In this document: positions 7,728 to 14,984 of the stretch, piece by piece
Layout: every line of letters starts with the position of its first letter
Position numbering within the stretch: the first letter of the stretch is position 1
Source of the DNA: Gemmatimonadaceae bacterium
GTDB taxonomy: Bacteria; Gemmatimonadota; Gemmatimonadetes; Gemmatimonadales; Gemmatimonadaceae
DNA: 37,038 nucleotides
Assembly (NCBI GenBank): GCA_035533755.1
Contig: DATLTC010000071.1
Coordinates: forward strand, 1 to 37,038
Reading direction: 5' to 3'
Position numbers and translations under genes: made by a program
The notes under the pieces: model-generated
Told to the model about the DNA's origin: nothing
The model's input: the letters and a program-made list of their open reading frames with translations, nothing else
Database searches by the model: none

Positions 7728-9428
7728 CTAGAATCCGCGGCCGCGGCCGCCAGTGGCGCCGCCGAGGGGCGATGACTGGTTCTGGCGGAAGCGATCCTGC
7801 ATCTGTTGCCGCTGCGCCTGCAGGGCGAGCACGTTGAGCAGCACGACCTTCTCGCCTTCCTTGAGCCCGCTGAGCACCTCGGTGTAGTCGAAGTTGCTCT
7901 GGCCGAGCATGACGACGCGCGGCTTGTAGCCCGCGCTGTCGGCCACGAACACGAGGCCGGCGCGTGGGCGCACGCGCATCACCTGCTCGGGTGCCCCCAC
8001 GTTGAGCGCGGCGCCGGCCGGCGCTCCGGCGGCGCTGCGTCCGCCGCCCGGTCCGCCCTGGCTGCCCATGCCACCGGCCGCCTGCATCTCGCGGCGGCGG
8101 CAGGCGCCGACCTTGGCGCGGTCGATCCCCATCGCGGTGTACAGCGGCTGCGCCTGGGCCATGATCGCCTGACGGTCGGCGTCCGGTTCGCGCATCTTGG
8201 CCATCAGGTCGTCGAGTTGCTTCTTCTGCTTCGGGAATTTCTTGTACGCGGCGGTGATCGTCGCGCAGTCCTTGTCCGTGACCTGGACCTGCTGGAATCC
8301 GCCGCGGCGACCGGCCTGCGGGTCCTGCTGTTGCGGATCGAGTTCCACGTCGCCGCGAGCGACGGTGGTTGTGGCCCCGCTGGCCGGAGCGCTGGCGCTC
8401 CCGTTCCCGCCGCGGCCGTTGCGGCCGCCACCGCGCCGTCCCCCGCCGCCGAAGCCGCCGCTCATCTGGGCGCGGATCTGGGCCTGGACGGTGTCGGAGT
8501 TGAGGCCGAGCATCGGGGCGACGGTGGCGCCCTCACGCGTGGTCTTGAGCGCGTCGTTGGACACGGCGATGACGTTGGTGCGCTGATCGACGATGGCCGA
8601 GACCTCGCCGTTCATGCCGGGCCGGAGCGCGCCGTCGAAGTTCTCGAGGTTCACGAGCACCGGGAACATCGTCACGCCCTGCTGGACCACCGCCTGCGGC
8701 TCGATCTTCTCGACCTTGCCTTCGAAGCGGCGGTCGGGGAACGCGTCCACGGTCACCGTGGCCGGCTCGCCGGCGCGGATGTTGCCGATGTCGGTTTCGT
8801 TGAAGTACGAGCGCATGCGCACGTGCGTGAGGTCGGCCATCTTGAGCAGCGTGGTGCCCCCGCCCACCGAGTTGGTGGACGACTGGATGATCTGTCCCAC
8901 CTGCACGTCCTTCTCGATGATCGTGCCGGAGCTGACGGCCTTCACGGTCGCGTCGAGCAGCGCCTGCTGGGCGATGTCGAGGTTGGCCTGCTGCCGCACG
9001 ACGGTGGCCTGGGCGCTCTCGTACGTGAGGCGGGCCTGCTCGTTCTCCTGCGGCGTGATGACCTTGGCGCCGAGCATGTCGTCGCTGCGCTTCTTCTGCG
9101 CGGTGGCGACCTCGTACTGCGCCTTGGCGGAGTTGAGGTCTGCCGCGGCCTGCTCGAACTGCTTCTGGACGGTCTGCGTATCGACCTGGACGAGGAGATC
9201 GCCCGGTTTGACGAAGGTGCCGGTCTCGACGGGCATGTTCATGACCATGCCGGAGGCCTTGGAACGCACCTCGACGATCACGATCGGCTCGATGGCGCCG
9301 TTGGCGTCGGCCGACACGGTGACATCGCGGCGCGCGACGGTTTCCGTTTGCACCGCGAGCGGCTTGTTCTTTCCCGCGCCACAGGCGGCCAACAGCACAA
9401 CGACAATCAGGGGGGGGAGTCGTTTCAC
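7728..9428 (-). CDS. MacA/HlyD-type periplasmic adaptor lipoprotein with large insertion
   Basis: This 566-aa periplasmic adaptor should link the MacB-type permease to TolC. The lipobox LAAC puts the lipidated Cys at residue 16. The barrel-sandwich lipoyl halves (about 50-85 and 165-200) flank a coiled-coil hairpin (about 85-160), and a beta-barrel follows (to ~290). Typical adaptors are about 350-450 aa; here residues ~301-488 are an insertion. It has a Gly/Arg-rich stretch (324-344), a charged helical segment with two cysteines (Cys388, Cys443) and a second Gly-rich stretch (451-475). The membrane-proximal domain resumes near 482. The start is GTG at 9428 with AGGAA upstream. A strong terminator separates it from tolC. 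Confidence 0.88.
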   Translation of the reverse strand: MKRLPPLIVVVLLAACGAGKNKPLAVQTETVARRDVTVSADANGAIEPIVIVEVRSKASGMVMNMPVETGTFVKPGDLLVQVDTQTVQKQFEQAAADLNSAKAQYEVATAQKKRSDDMLGAKVITPQENEQARLTYESAQATVVRQQANLDIAQQALLDATVKAVSSGTIIEKDVQVGQIIQSSTNSVGGGTTLLKMADLTHVRMRSYFNETDIGNIRAGEPATVTVDAFPDRRFEGKVEKIEPQAVVQQGVTMFPVLVNLENFDGALRPGMNGEVSAIVDQRTNVIAVSNDALKTTREGATVAPMLGLNSDTVQAQIRAQMSGGFGGGGRRGGGRNGRGGNGSASAPASGATTTVARGDVELDPQQQDPQAGRRGGFQQVQVTDKDCATITAAYKKFPKQKKQLDDLMAKMREPDADRQAIMAQAQPLYTAMGIDRAKVGACRRREMQAAGGMGSQGGPGGGRSAAGAPAGAALNVGAPEQVMRVRPRAGLVFVADSAGYKPRVVMLGQSNFDYTEVLSGLKEGEKVVLLNVLALQAQRQQMQDRFRQNQSSPLGGATGGRGRGF

Positions 9429-9490
9429 GAACCTGTTCCTCGAGTCAGAATGCGATACCAGCCACCTCTAGTACGGAGGGCATTAAGAAA

Positions 9491-9526
9491 ACGCTGGCCC
9501 GGACGCGTGGGCGTCCGGGCCAGCGT
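9491..9526 (-). terminator. Perfect 16-bp hairpin terminator between tolC and the MacA-type gene
   Basis: Positions 9491-9506 and 9511-9526 are perfect complements with a 4-base loop. The minus-strand transcript continues with TTTTCTT. It lies 18 bp past the tolC stop, so the adaptor and permease genes either have their own promoter in 9429-9490 or depend on read-through. Confidence 0.85.
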
Positions 9527-9544
9527 ATTGGGACGGCGGGATGG

Positions 9545-10849
9545 TTACTGCAGATCGCGGCCGATGAGCTGCTCGATCTGGGCCTTGGTGGTGCGGTAGT
9601 TCAGCCGGTACTGGATGAGCTGCAGCCGGGCCTGGTTGAGCGCGGTCTGCGACGTGAGCACATCCAGCAGGGTGGACGCGCCCACGGCATAGCGCTGGTC
9701 CTGGACGCGGAGGTCTTCCTGGGCGGCGGCGATCGTCTGCTGCTGGATGACGATCTCCTGCTCCAGGGTCTGCAGATTGGCCACGTACTGGACGACGCTC
9801 TGCTGCGCGGCCAGCTGCGCGTCGCGGAGATTGGCCTCGGCGTTGGCCATCGAGACGCCGGCCTGCACCGAGTTGTTTTCCCGCGTCCAGTTGTCGAACA
9901 GGCTGTAGTTGAGCGAGATCGACAGGGTCTTGGCGTACGCCATGGAGCCGGAGCCGATGCCGTAGTACTTGTCGAACCCGCTGCCGCCGCGGTTGTAGGA
10001 GAGCGTGATGCTGGGCAGGTACGAGGCCTTGCTGGCGCTCACGCTGGCTCTGGCGGTGGCCACGTTCGCCTCGGCGGCCCGTACGATGGGCCCCTGGTCG
10101 GCCAGGTTGGCGATGAGGGCGCTGTCGATGGGCGCGATGCTCTGGTCGAGCGTGTCGGAGGCCGTGGCGGTCACCAGGTACTTGGTGGCCACGAGCCGGG
10201 TGAGCGAAGCGGCCGCCACGCGCTCGTTGTTCTGCGCGGTGAGCAGGGCCAGCCGGCCGTTGGCGACCTGGATCGCCGAGCGGAGCGAGTCGGAGCGGGT
10301 GGCGGCGCCGGCGGCGACCTTGGCCACCGACACCTTGAGCTGCTCGACGGCCTGCTGGAGTTGGGCTTCCGCGGCCGCTTCGGATTCCTTGGCGGCGAGG
10401 ATGCTGTAGTACTGCGTCTTGACGTTCAGCGCGATGGCGAACTTCTGCGCCACCTCGTTGACCTCGGCGCTGGTGACCGAGGCCCGGGCGGTTCGCAGGT
10501 TGGCGAATCGCTGGCCGCCGTCGAACACGGTGAGGCCGAACCGGAGGCCGTCGGAGTAGGACCAGGGCGCGGCGGCATAGGGCACGATGGTGCCCGATTG
10601 GCCGAACCGGTCGCCGCTCTGCTGGCTCTGGCCCATGGACCAGGACAGGCTGGGGATGAACGCGGCATACGCGGAGGTGACCCCGGAATTCGCGGCGGTG
10701 ATCTGCCCTTCGGCGGCGACGGCGGCGGGCGCGTTCTGCTGCGCGAGCGCGATGGCTTCCTTGAGCGTGACCGGATGGAGCGAATCGGCAGCGGGCTGCT
10801 GCGCCGCCAGCGCGGCGGGCAACGCCGCCAACAGCAAGAACTTCTTCAT
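9545..10849 (-). CDS. tolC: TolC family outer-membrane efflux protein
   Basis: This 434-aa outer-membrane channel protein has a signal peptide at residues 1-16 (cleavage near ALAAQ). It carries the two internally repeated outer-membrane efflux domains (about 25-220 and 235-430), each with long amphipathic helices and short beta segments. The VTLKEAIALAQQNAP start of the mature protein and YAVGASTLLDVLTSQ near the C-terminus are typical. The start codon overlaps the stop of the preceding Spy/CpxP-like gene by 4 nt, so the two are translationally coupled. It is expected to pair with the MacA-type adaptor downstream. The presence of sigma and stress-sensor-like genes upstream suggests induction by envelope stress. 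Confidence 0.92.
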   Translation of the reverse strand: MKKFLLLAALPAALAAQQPAADSLHPVTLKEAIALAQQNAPAAVAAEGQITAANSGVTSAYAAFIPSLSWSMGQSQQSGDRFGQSGTIVPYAAAPWSYSDGLRFGLTVFDGGQRFANLRTARASVTSAEVNEVAQKFAIALNVKTQYYSILAAKESEAAAEAQLQQAVEQLKVSVAKVAAGAATRSDSLRSAIQVANGRLALLTAQNNERVAAASLTRLVATKYLVTATASDTLDQSIAPIDSALIANLADQGPIVRAAEANVATARASVSASKASYLPSITLSYNRGGSGFDKYYGIGSGSMAYAKTLSISLNYSLFDNWTRENNSVQAGVSMANAEANLRDAQLAAQQSVVQYVANLQTLEQEIVIQQQTIAAAQEDLRVQDQRYAVGASTLLDVLTSQTALNQARLQLIQYRLNYRTTKAQIEQLIGRDLQ

Positions 10850-11256
10850 CGTCTGCAGGAGTCCTGTCTCGAATTGGATGGTCTGCCGCGGGCGCGGCGC
10901 GTGGAATCGGCACGCGCGCGGCGCGTGGAATCGTCCCGGATCCGGGCGTCGAGCTTGGCGACCTGATCCGAGGTGAGGAGCGCCCGGAACTTGTGGCGCG
11001 CGTCGAGGCGAATGGAATCGATGGTGGGCCGCAGGGGACGCTGCGCCACCGAGATCGCGCAGTTGGCCGCATCGAACGTGGAGTCGGCCAGCGCGCGCTG
11101 CGCGGGCGTGAGGCCGATGTCGTCGTACATGGTGGTCCGTTCCGCCCAGCTATGCGGATGGCGCTGCATCACGCGGTCGGCGGAGAATCCCAGCACGCCG
11201 CCCACGAGCACCGCGCCGAGGAGGAAGAGGAACGCCTGCTGCTTGGGCCGCTCCAT
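10846..11256 (-). CDS. Membrane-anchored Spy/CpxP-like periplasmic protein
   Basis: This 136-aa protein has one N-terminal membrane segment (about residues 8-25) and a periplasmic helical part. The region LTPAQRALADSTF, and later a segment containing RALLTSDQVAKLDARI, resembles the LTxxQ helices of Spy/CpxP and heavy-metal-resistance (CnrR/ZraP-like) proteins, which sense or chaperone misfolded envelope proteins. The family assignment rests on pattern only. The C-terminus is very Arg-rich and contains an in-frame tandem duplication (DSTRRARA repeated) from a 24-bp DNA repeat near 10892-10933. The gene is 12 bp after the candidate anti-sigma gene and overlaps tolC by 4 nt. Confidence 0.65.
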   Translation of the reverse strand: MERPKQQAFLFLLGAVLVGGVLGFSADRVMQRHPHSWAERTTMYDDIGLTPAQRALADSTFDAANCAISVAQRPLRPTIDSIRLDARHKFRALLTSDQVAKLDARIRDDSTRRARADSTRRARGRPSNSRQDSCRR

Positions 11257-11268
11257 GATCGTCTCCGA

Positions 11269-11637
11269 TTACTGCCGCGAGAGGATGTAGCGCACCGTGC
11301 CGTCGCGCGTGTCCTGCAACATGGGACGGACGGCGGTCTCGATGGGGCCGGGAAGCGGCGCCAGCAGCGCTTCGTACGCCGTGGTCTGTTCGGATTCGTG
11401 GGCGCGGAAGAGCGCGGCGCTGCAGGCGAGCAGCAGCGCGGCGGCGGCGAGCAGGGCGGGACGCGTCCAGTGATCGAGTTCGGTCCACCACCCGAGCTCC
11501 ATGCCGACCACGCGATGCATGATCCGCGCTTCGAGTTCACTCCAGTACGCCTCGTCGCCCGGTGCGGCGTAGATCGCACGGAGCCCGCGCGTCACGTCGT
11601 CCTCGTCGTGACCGTGTACCAGTCGCAGATCGCTCAT
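11269..11637 (-). CDS. Single-pass membrane protein, candidate anti-sigma factor
   Basis: This 122-aa protein has a cytoplasmic N-terminal part (about 1-58, acidic and helical), one membrane helix (about 59-78) and a short outer C-terminal part. It overlaps the ECF sigma gene by 4 nt, and that position and topology fit an anti-sigma factor. I see no zinc-finger HxxxCxxC motif, so it is not a ZAS-type anti-sigma and no sequence family is recognised. The proposed role rests on gene order and topology alone. Confidence 0.6.
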   Translation of the reverse strand: MSDLRLVHGHDEDDVTRGLRAIYAAPGDEAYWSELEARIMHRVVGMELGWWTELDHWTRPALLAAAALLLACSAALFRAHESEQTTAYEALLAPLPGPIETAVRPMLQDTRDGTVRYILSRQ

Positions 11638-12248
11638 AGATCGCTCCGTACGTCTCTCAGAATTCCGCGCAACGTAGCGCGGGCGTGGTGCAGGTCGGAC
11701 CGGGCGGTGCCTTCGGGAATCCCGAGCATGCCTCCGATCTCGCCGTGCGTGAACCCTTCGACATCGTGCAACACGATCACCGACCGCTGCCGTTCCGTGA
11801 GGTGCGTGAGCGCCTCGCCCAGCCGCGTCCGCAACTCGTCCGCTTCGCCCGGATCCCGGAATGGGAGGGCCACTGCTTCCGTCAATTCATCCGCATCGCG
11901 CACCTTCCGACGCCGCACCAGATCGAGCGCCGAATTGGCCATGATGCGGTACAACCATGCCCCGAAGGGCTGATCGGGCAGAAAGCGATCCAGCGCCCGG
12001 TAGGCGTGGAGGAACCCTTCCTGCACCGCGTCTTCCGCGTCCTCGTGCGTGGCCACGATCGCTCGGGTCACCGCGTAGGCCCGGCGCTGATGCAGGTGCA
12101 CCAGTGCCGCAAACGCATCATGGTCGCCGCGCTGAGCCGCGAGAACGAACTCCCGTTCCGGCCGCTGAGCGTCAGCCACCTGTATGCGCGCCTGAGAAAT
12201 CGATGGAGCGACCGCAGCAGCCGTCATCAGCGTCCTGGCTGTATTCAT
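11634..12248 (-). CDS. ECF (RpoE-like) RNA polymerase sigma factor
   Basis: This 204-aa ECF sigma factor has region 2 at about residues 45-110 (VHLHQRRAYAVTRAIV, then HEDAEDAVQEGFLHAYRAL and the -10-binding helix FGAWLYRIMANSALD) and region 4 at about 140-200 (LTERQRSVIVLHDVEG, then helix-turn-helix EIGGMLGIPEGTARSDLHHAR). About 35 residues precede region 2, so a start further downstream is possible. The gene is 40 bp after the HD-domain gene and overlaps the next gene by 4 nt. It probably directs transcription of this efflux operon and other envelope genes; no target promoter could be defined. Confidence 0.93.
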   Translation of the reverse strand: MNTARTLMTAAAVAPSISQARIQVADAQRPEREFVLAAQRGDHDAFAALVHLHQRRAYAVTRAIVATHEDAEDAVQEGFLHAYRALDRFLPDQPFGAWLYRIMANSALDLVRRRKVRDADELTEAVALPFRDPGEADELRTRLGEALTHLTERQRSVIVLHDVEGFTHGEIGGMLGIPEGTARSDLHHARATLRGILRDVRSDL

Positions 12249-12288
12249 CTGGAACTACGCAAACCGCCGGACGGGCGTTGAACATCGG

Positions 12289-12888
12289 TCAGGGCGCGGC
12301 CGGAGCCCCGGCAAGCCCCAGGTCGACGGCCGCGCCGCGCATGGCGTCGATCACGAACTGGATGTGATCGTCGAGCTCCACGCCCATCTCCTGCGCGCCC
12401 AGCACCACGTCGTCGCGGCTGACGCCGCGCGCGAACGCCTTGTCTTTCATCTTCTTTCGCACGGATCGAGCATCCACGTCGAACACGCTCTTCGTGGGCT
12501 TGACGAGAGCGGTCGCGGTGACGAGGCCGGTGAGTTCATCCACGGCGAACAGCGCCCTGGCCATGGGCGTCGCGCGCGGCACGTTGCAGTAGGTGGCGTG
12601 TCCGAGGATGGCCTGCAGGATGTCGTCGGGCCAGCCGCGCTCGCGCAGGATGCGGACGCCCTGCGCGGGATGCTCCTCGGTGGCCGAGTGCGCGGCGTTG
12701 GGAAATCGCTCGTAATCGAAGTCGTGGATCAGGCCCGCCAACCCCCAGCGCTCGGGGTCCTCGCCCAACCTTCCGGCGTAGGCGCGCATCGCGGCCTCGA
12801 CGGCAAGCATGTGTTTACGAAGCGATTCGCTCGCCGTGTACTCATGCATCAGGGCGAGCGCGGATTCACGGGTGGGAAGATCGGACAT
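12289..12888 (-). CDS. HD-domain phosphohydrolase-like protein
   Basis: This 199-aa cytoplasmic protein carries an HD domain. His26 (RKHMLAVEAAM), His55-Asp56 (GLIHDFDYE) and Asp117 (FAVDELTGL) match the metal-binding HxHDxD pattern, with His97 in GHATYC between them. Family members hydrolyse phosphate esters, including nucleotides, but the substrate cannot be told here. The length is typical of the stand-alone HDIG-like group. It lies 40 bp before the ECF sigma gene on the same strand; whether the two share a transcript is uncertain. Confidence 0.88.
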   Translation of the reverse strand: MSDLPTRESALALMHEYTASESLRKHMLAVEAAMRAYAGRLGEDPERWGLAGLIHDFDYERFPNAAHSATEEHPAQGVRILRERGWPDDILQAILGHATYCNVPRATPMARALFAVDELTGLVTATALVKPTKSVFDVDARSVRKKMKDKAFARGVSRDDVVLGAQEMGVELDDHIQFVIDAMRGAAVDLGLAGAPAAP

Positions 12889-13075
12889 GTCGGCTGGTCA
12901 ATTCGGGGTTGGTAACCTCCCGTAATATTGACGGTTGGGACCCCGAAGGGATAGCCGAATGCAAAACCCGCAGCCCGGGTGCTACGCGCGCCGGGCCGGA
13001 ATCCGCCGGATGCCGGCCCGGCGGATGCAGCCGATGCGGGGCTCCCCAACGCCGGAGCGGCCCCGCAGAGGCGGC

Positions 13076-13243
13076 CTACTGGGTGGCTGCCGCGGCCGGC
13101 TTCTCGTTGGCAAAGTGGCGGTTGGTGAGCCGCACGATGCCGTAGAGGATGGCGAAGATGCAGACGGCGCCGATGATGAGGCCCATGAAGCCGGCCTTCA
13201 TGTCGCCCGTGTGCGACTGGGGTGCGTTGTGCGAGTCGGTCAT
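13076..13243 (-). CDS. Small single-helix membrane protein (55 aa)
   Basis: A 55-aa frame starts at ATG 13243 with AGGAG five bases upstream. It begins MTDSHNAPQSHTG and has one strong membrane helix at about residues 19-38 (FMGLIIGAVCIFAILYG). A basic segment (RLTNRHF) follows, then an Ala-rich tail. The codons are GC-rich at third positions, as in its neighbours. It starts 27 bp after the cyclophilin stop on the same strand and is probably co-transcribed with it. No family recognised; the layout (soluble N-terminus, one helix, short basic tail) fits a small membrane-complex subunit or regulator. Confidence 0.75.
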   Translation of the reverse strand: MTDSHNAPQSHTGDMKAGFMGLIIGAVCIFAILYGIVRLTNRHFANEKPAAAATQ

Positions 13244-13270
13244 GAATGCTCCTAGGCGGGCGGGGCGGCG

Positions 13271-13732
13271 CTACGCGACGCGGACCGTGTTCATCACGTC
13301 ATTCTTGCGGATCTTCTGCATCGCGTCCAGGCCCTTGGTGATGCGGCCGAAGACGGTGTGGACGCCGTTCAGGTGGCGCGTGTTGGATTCGCTGAGCACC
13401 ATGAAGAACTGGCTGCCGCCGGTATCCTTGCCGGCGTGGGCCATCGAGAGAGCGCCCACGACGTGCTTGTTGGGGTTGCCGGCGGTCTCGCACTTGATCT
13501 TGTACCCCGGTCCACCGGTTCCGATGCGCGGATCGCCGTCGGGAAGATCGCGCGACAACGGGTCGCCGCCCTGGACCACGAAGTCGGGGATCACGCGGTG
13601 GAACTTCACGCCGTCGTAGAACCCCGCGTTGGCCAGCTTCTCGAAGTTCTCCACGGTCTTGGGCGCGTCCTTCTCGAACAGCTCGGCGACGATGGTGCCG
13701 ACGTTGGTTTCGAACGTTGCAGTCTTGCTCAC
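13271..13732 (-). CDS. ppiB: Cyclophilin-type peptidyl-prolyl cis-trans isomerase
   Basis: This 153-aa cytoplasmic cyclophilin catalyses proline isomerisation during folding. Core motifs are [16 protein letters not shown] (about 43-58), including the catalytic Arg, then GALSMAHAG (about 93-101), GGSQFFMVL (about 105-113), and [12 protein letters not shown] near 119-130. No signal peptide is present. The start is GTG at 13732, and the DNA just upstream is C-rich with no Shine-Dalgarno sequence, so translation may be leaderless or start differently. The N-terminus ([12 protein letters not shown]) aligns well with the family, supporting this start. The small membrane protein gene follows after 27 bp. 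Confidence 0.93.
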   Translation of the reverse strand: MSKTATFETNVGTIVAELFEKDAPKTVENFEKLANAGFYDGVKFHRVIPDFVVQGGDPLSRDLPDGDPRIGTGGPGYKIKCETAGNPNKHVVGALSMAHAGKDTGGSQFFMVLSESNTRHLNGVHTVFGRITKGLDAMQKIRKNDVMNTVRVA

Positions 13733-13827
13733 GGGAGGAGAGGCAGAGGGAAAGGGGGAGTCGCGACAGGAAACCTAGGCGTTTCGGCCGGACTCGACAG
13801 GGGCGGCGCGCCCTTTTTTGCGGCGGT

Positions 13828-14505
13828 TCACGGCGCGGCGCTCGGACAGAGGTCGGCGAGCACGCACTCGGCGCAGCGGGGCTTGCGCGCATCGCACACG
13901 CGACGGCCATGCTCGATGAGGAGGTGGGAGAGGATGGTCCACCGCTCGCGAGGGAACAGCGGGAGCAGGCTCTGCTCGATCCGTTCCGGCGTCTTGGCCC
14001 CCGTGAGCCCCAGCCGGTGGCTGAGCCTGGTGACATGCGTGTCCACCACGATGCCTTCGTTCCTGGAGAACGCGTTTCCCAGAACGACGTTGGCCGTCTT
14101 GCGTCCCACGCCGGGCAGGTGGGTGAGCGCGTCCATCGAGTCGGGCACCGATCCGCCGTGCTGCTCGGTGACGGCCACCGCCATGCCGATGAGGCTCTTG
14201 GCCTTGTTCCGGAAGAAGCCGGTGCTCCTGATGAGCGCCTCGACGTCGTCCTGCCGCGCCTTGGCCAGGGCGCGCGGCGTGGGATATTTCTTGAACAGTG
14301 CCGGCGTGACCATGTTGACGCGCTTGTCGGTGCACTGCGCGCTGAGGATGGTGGCCACGAGCAACTGGTAGGCGTTGCGGAAGTCGAGCGCGCAGTGCGC
14401 GTCGGGATACGCGGCCAGCAGCCGGTCGAGAATTTGCGCGGCGTGCCGGCGGAGGGCGGGACCCTTCAGTGCGGCGCGACGGGTTCGGGGCTTAGGACTC
14501 GACAC
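13828..14505 (-). CDS. nth: Endonuclease III (HhH-GPD DNA glycosylase/AP lyase)
   Basis: This 225-aa base-excision repair enzyme removes oxidised pyrimidines and nicks abasic sites. The helix-hairpin-helix LPGVGRKTANV (about 130-140) carries catalytic Lys136. Asp155 lies in VDTHVTR. The C-terminal [4Fe-4S] ligands are Cys204, Cys211, Cys214 and Cys220 with the classic C-x6-C-x2-C-x5-C spacing. The first ~15 residues are an Arg-rich extension. The ATG start overlaps the preceding gene by 14 nt, which suggests coupled translation. Confidence 0.96.
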   Translation of the reverse strand: MSSPKPRTRRAALKGPALRRHAAQILDRLLAAYPDAHCALDFRNAYQLLVATILSAQCTDKRVNMVTPALFKKYPTPRALAKARQDDVEALIRSTGFFRNKAKSLIGMAVAVTEQHGGSVPDSMDALTHLPGVGRKTANVVLGNAFSRNEGIVVDTHVTRLSHRLGLTGAKTPERIEQSLLPLFPRERWTILSHLLIEHGRRVCDARKPRCAECVLADLCPSAAP

Positions 14506-14947
14506 CGGCGTGCTGCTTCAGCCGGTCCACGCACTCGTGGAGCTGCTTCTGCGTGAGCTCGATTTCCTGATTGGCGCCCTCCTCGTCGAGGAGACCGGCG
14601 CGCATGGAGATGGCCACCTGATTCAGGTACCGGATCTTGGTGAGGATCTCGTCGGTGGCCTTGCGCAGCTGCATGAAGCGTCGCTTCTCGGCGAGCGCGC
14701 GGCGGTAGCGCAGCGTGAGTTCGGTGTGACTCAGGCGCTTGGCGAGCGTGATGACCTCGTCGTGCGAGCGGCCGGGGAGCGCGGCGCGGTCGGGGATGCC
14801 CGAGTCCTCCCATCCGTCGTCGGCGAACCAGAGGCGACCGACGTACTCGATGCCATCGAACGCGATGCGACAGGACACGTGCAGCTTGTGCCCGTCGGGT
14901 TCGATGGTGGCGATGTACGGCTGAATGACGCTGTCGGTCAGGGACAT
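14492..14947 (-). CDS. Conserved-looking hypothetical protein with C-terminal coiled coil
   Basis: This 151-aa soluble protein was not recognised. The start is placed at ATG 14947 (MSLTDSVIQ), because the longer frame to 15037 would run into the S33 hydrolase gene. Residues 1-55 look like a beta-rich domain (IATIEPDGHKLHV, then GIEYVGRLWFADDGWED). Residues ~70-145 are highly charged and helical, with heptad-like spacing (RRALAEKRRFMQLRKATDEI), consistent with a coiled coil. It overlaps nth by 14 nt and has no Shine-Dalgarno sequence that I can see. The operon position beside nth does not by itself assign a DNA-repair role. Confidence 0.75.
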   Translation of the reverse strand: MSLTDSVIQPYIATIEPDGHKLHVSCRIAFDGIEYVGRLWFADDGWEDSGIPDRAALPGRSHDEVITLAKRLSHTELTLRYRRALAEKRRFMQLRKATDEILTKIRYLNQVAISMRAGLLDEEGANQEIELTQKQLHECVDRLKQHAGVES

Positions 14948-14984
14948 GGGTCGGGCGCCGGTAGCAATCGGGGGAGGGCCGCGA

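Noticed and set aside
12889-13075. Gene in the gap between the HD-domain and 55-aa protein genes
   Set aside because: Only short unsupported frames; the gap holds a GC hairpin (12991-12999 with 13013-13021) without a T-run.
13801-13813. Plus-strand hairpin followed by six T residues near the nth stop
   Set aside because: No plus-strand gene lies upstream to need it, and its stem is only 5 bp.
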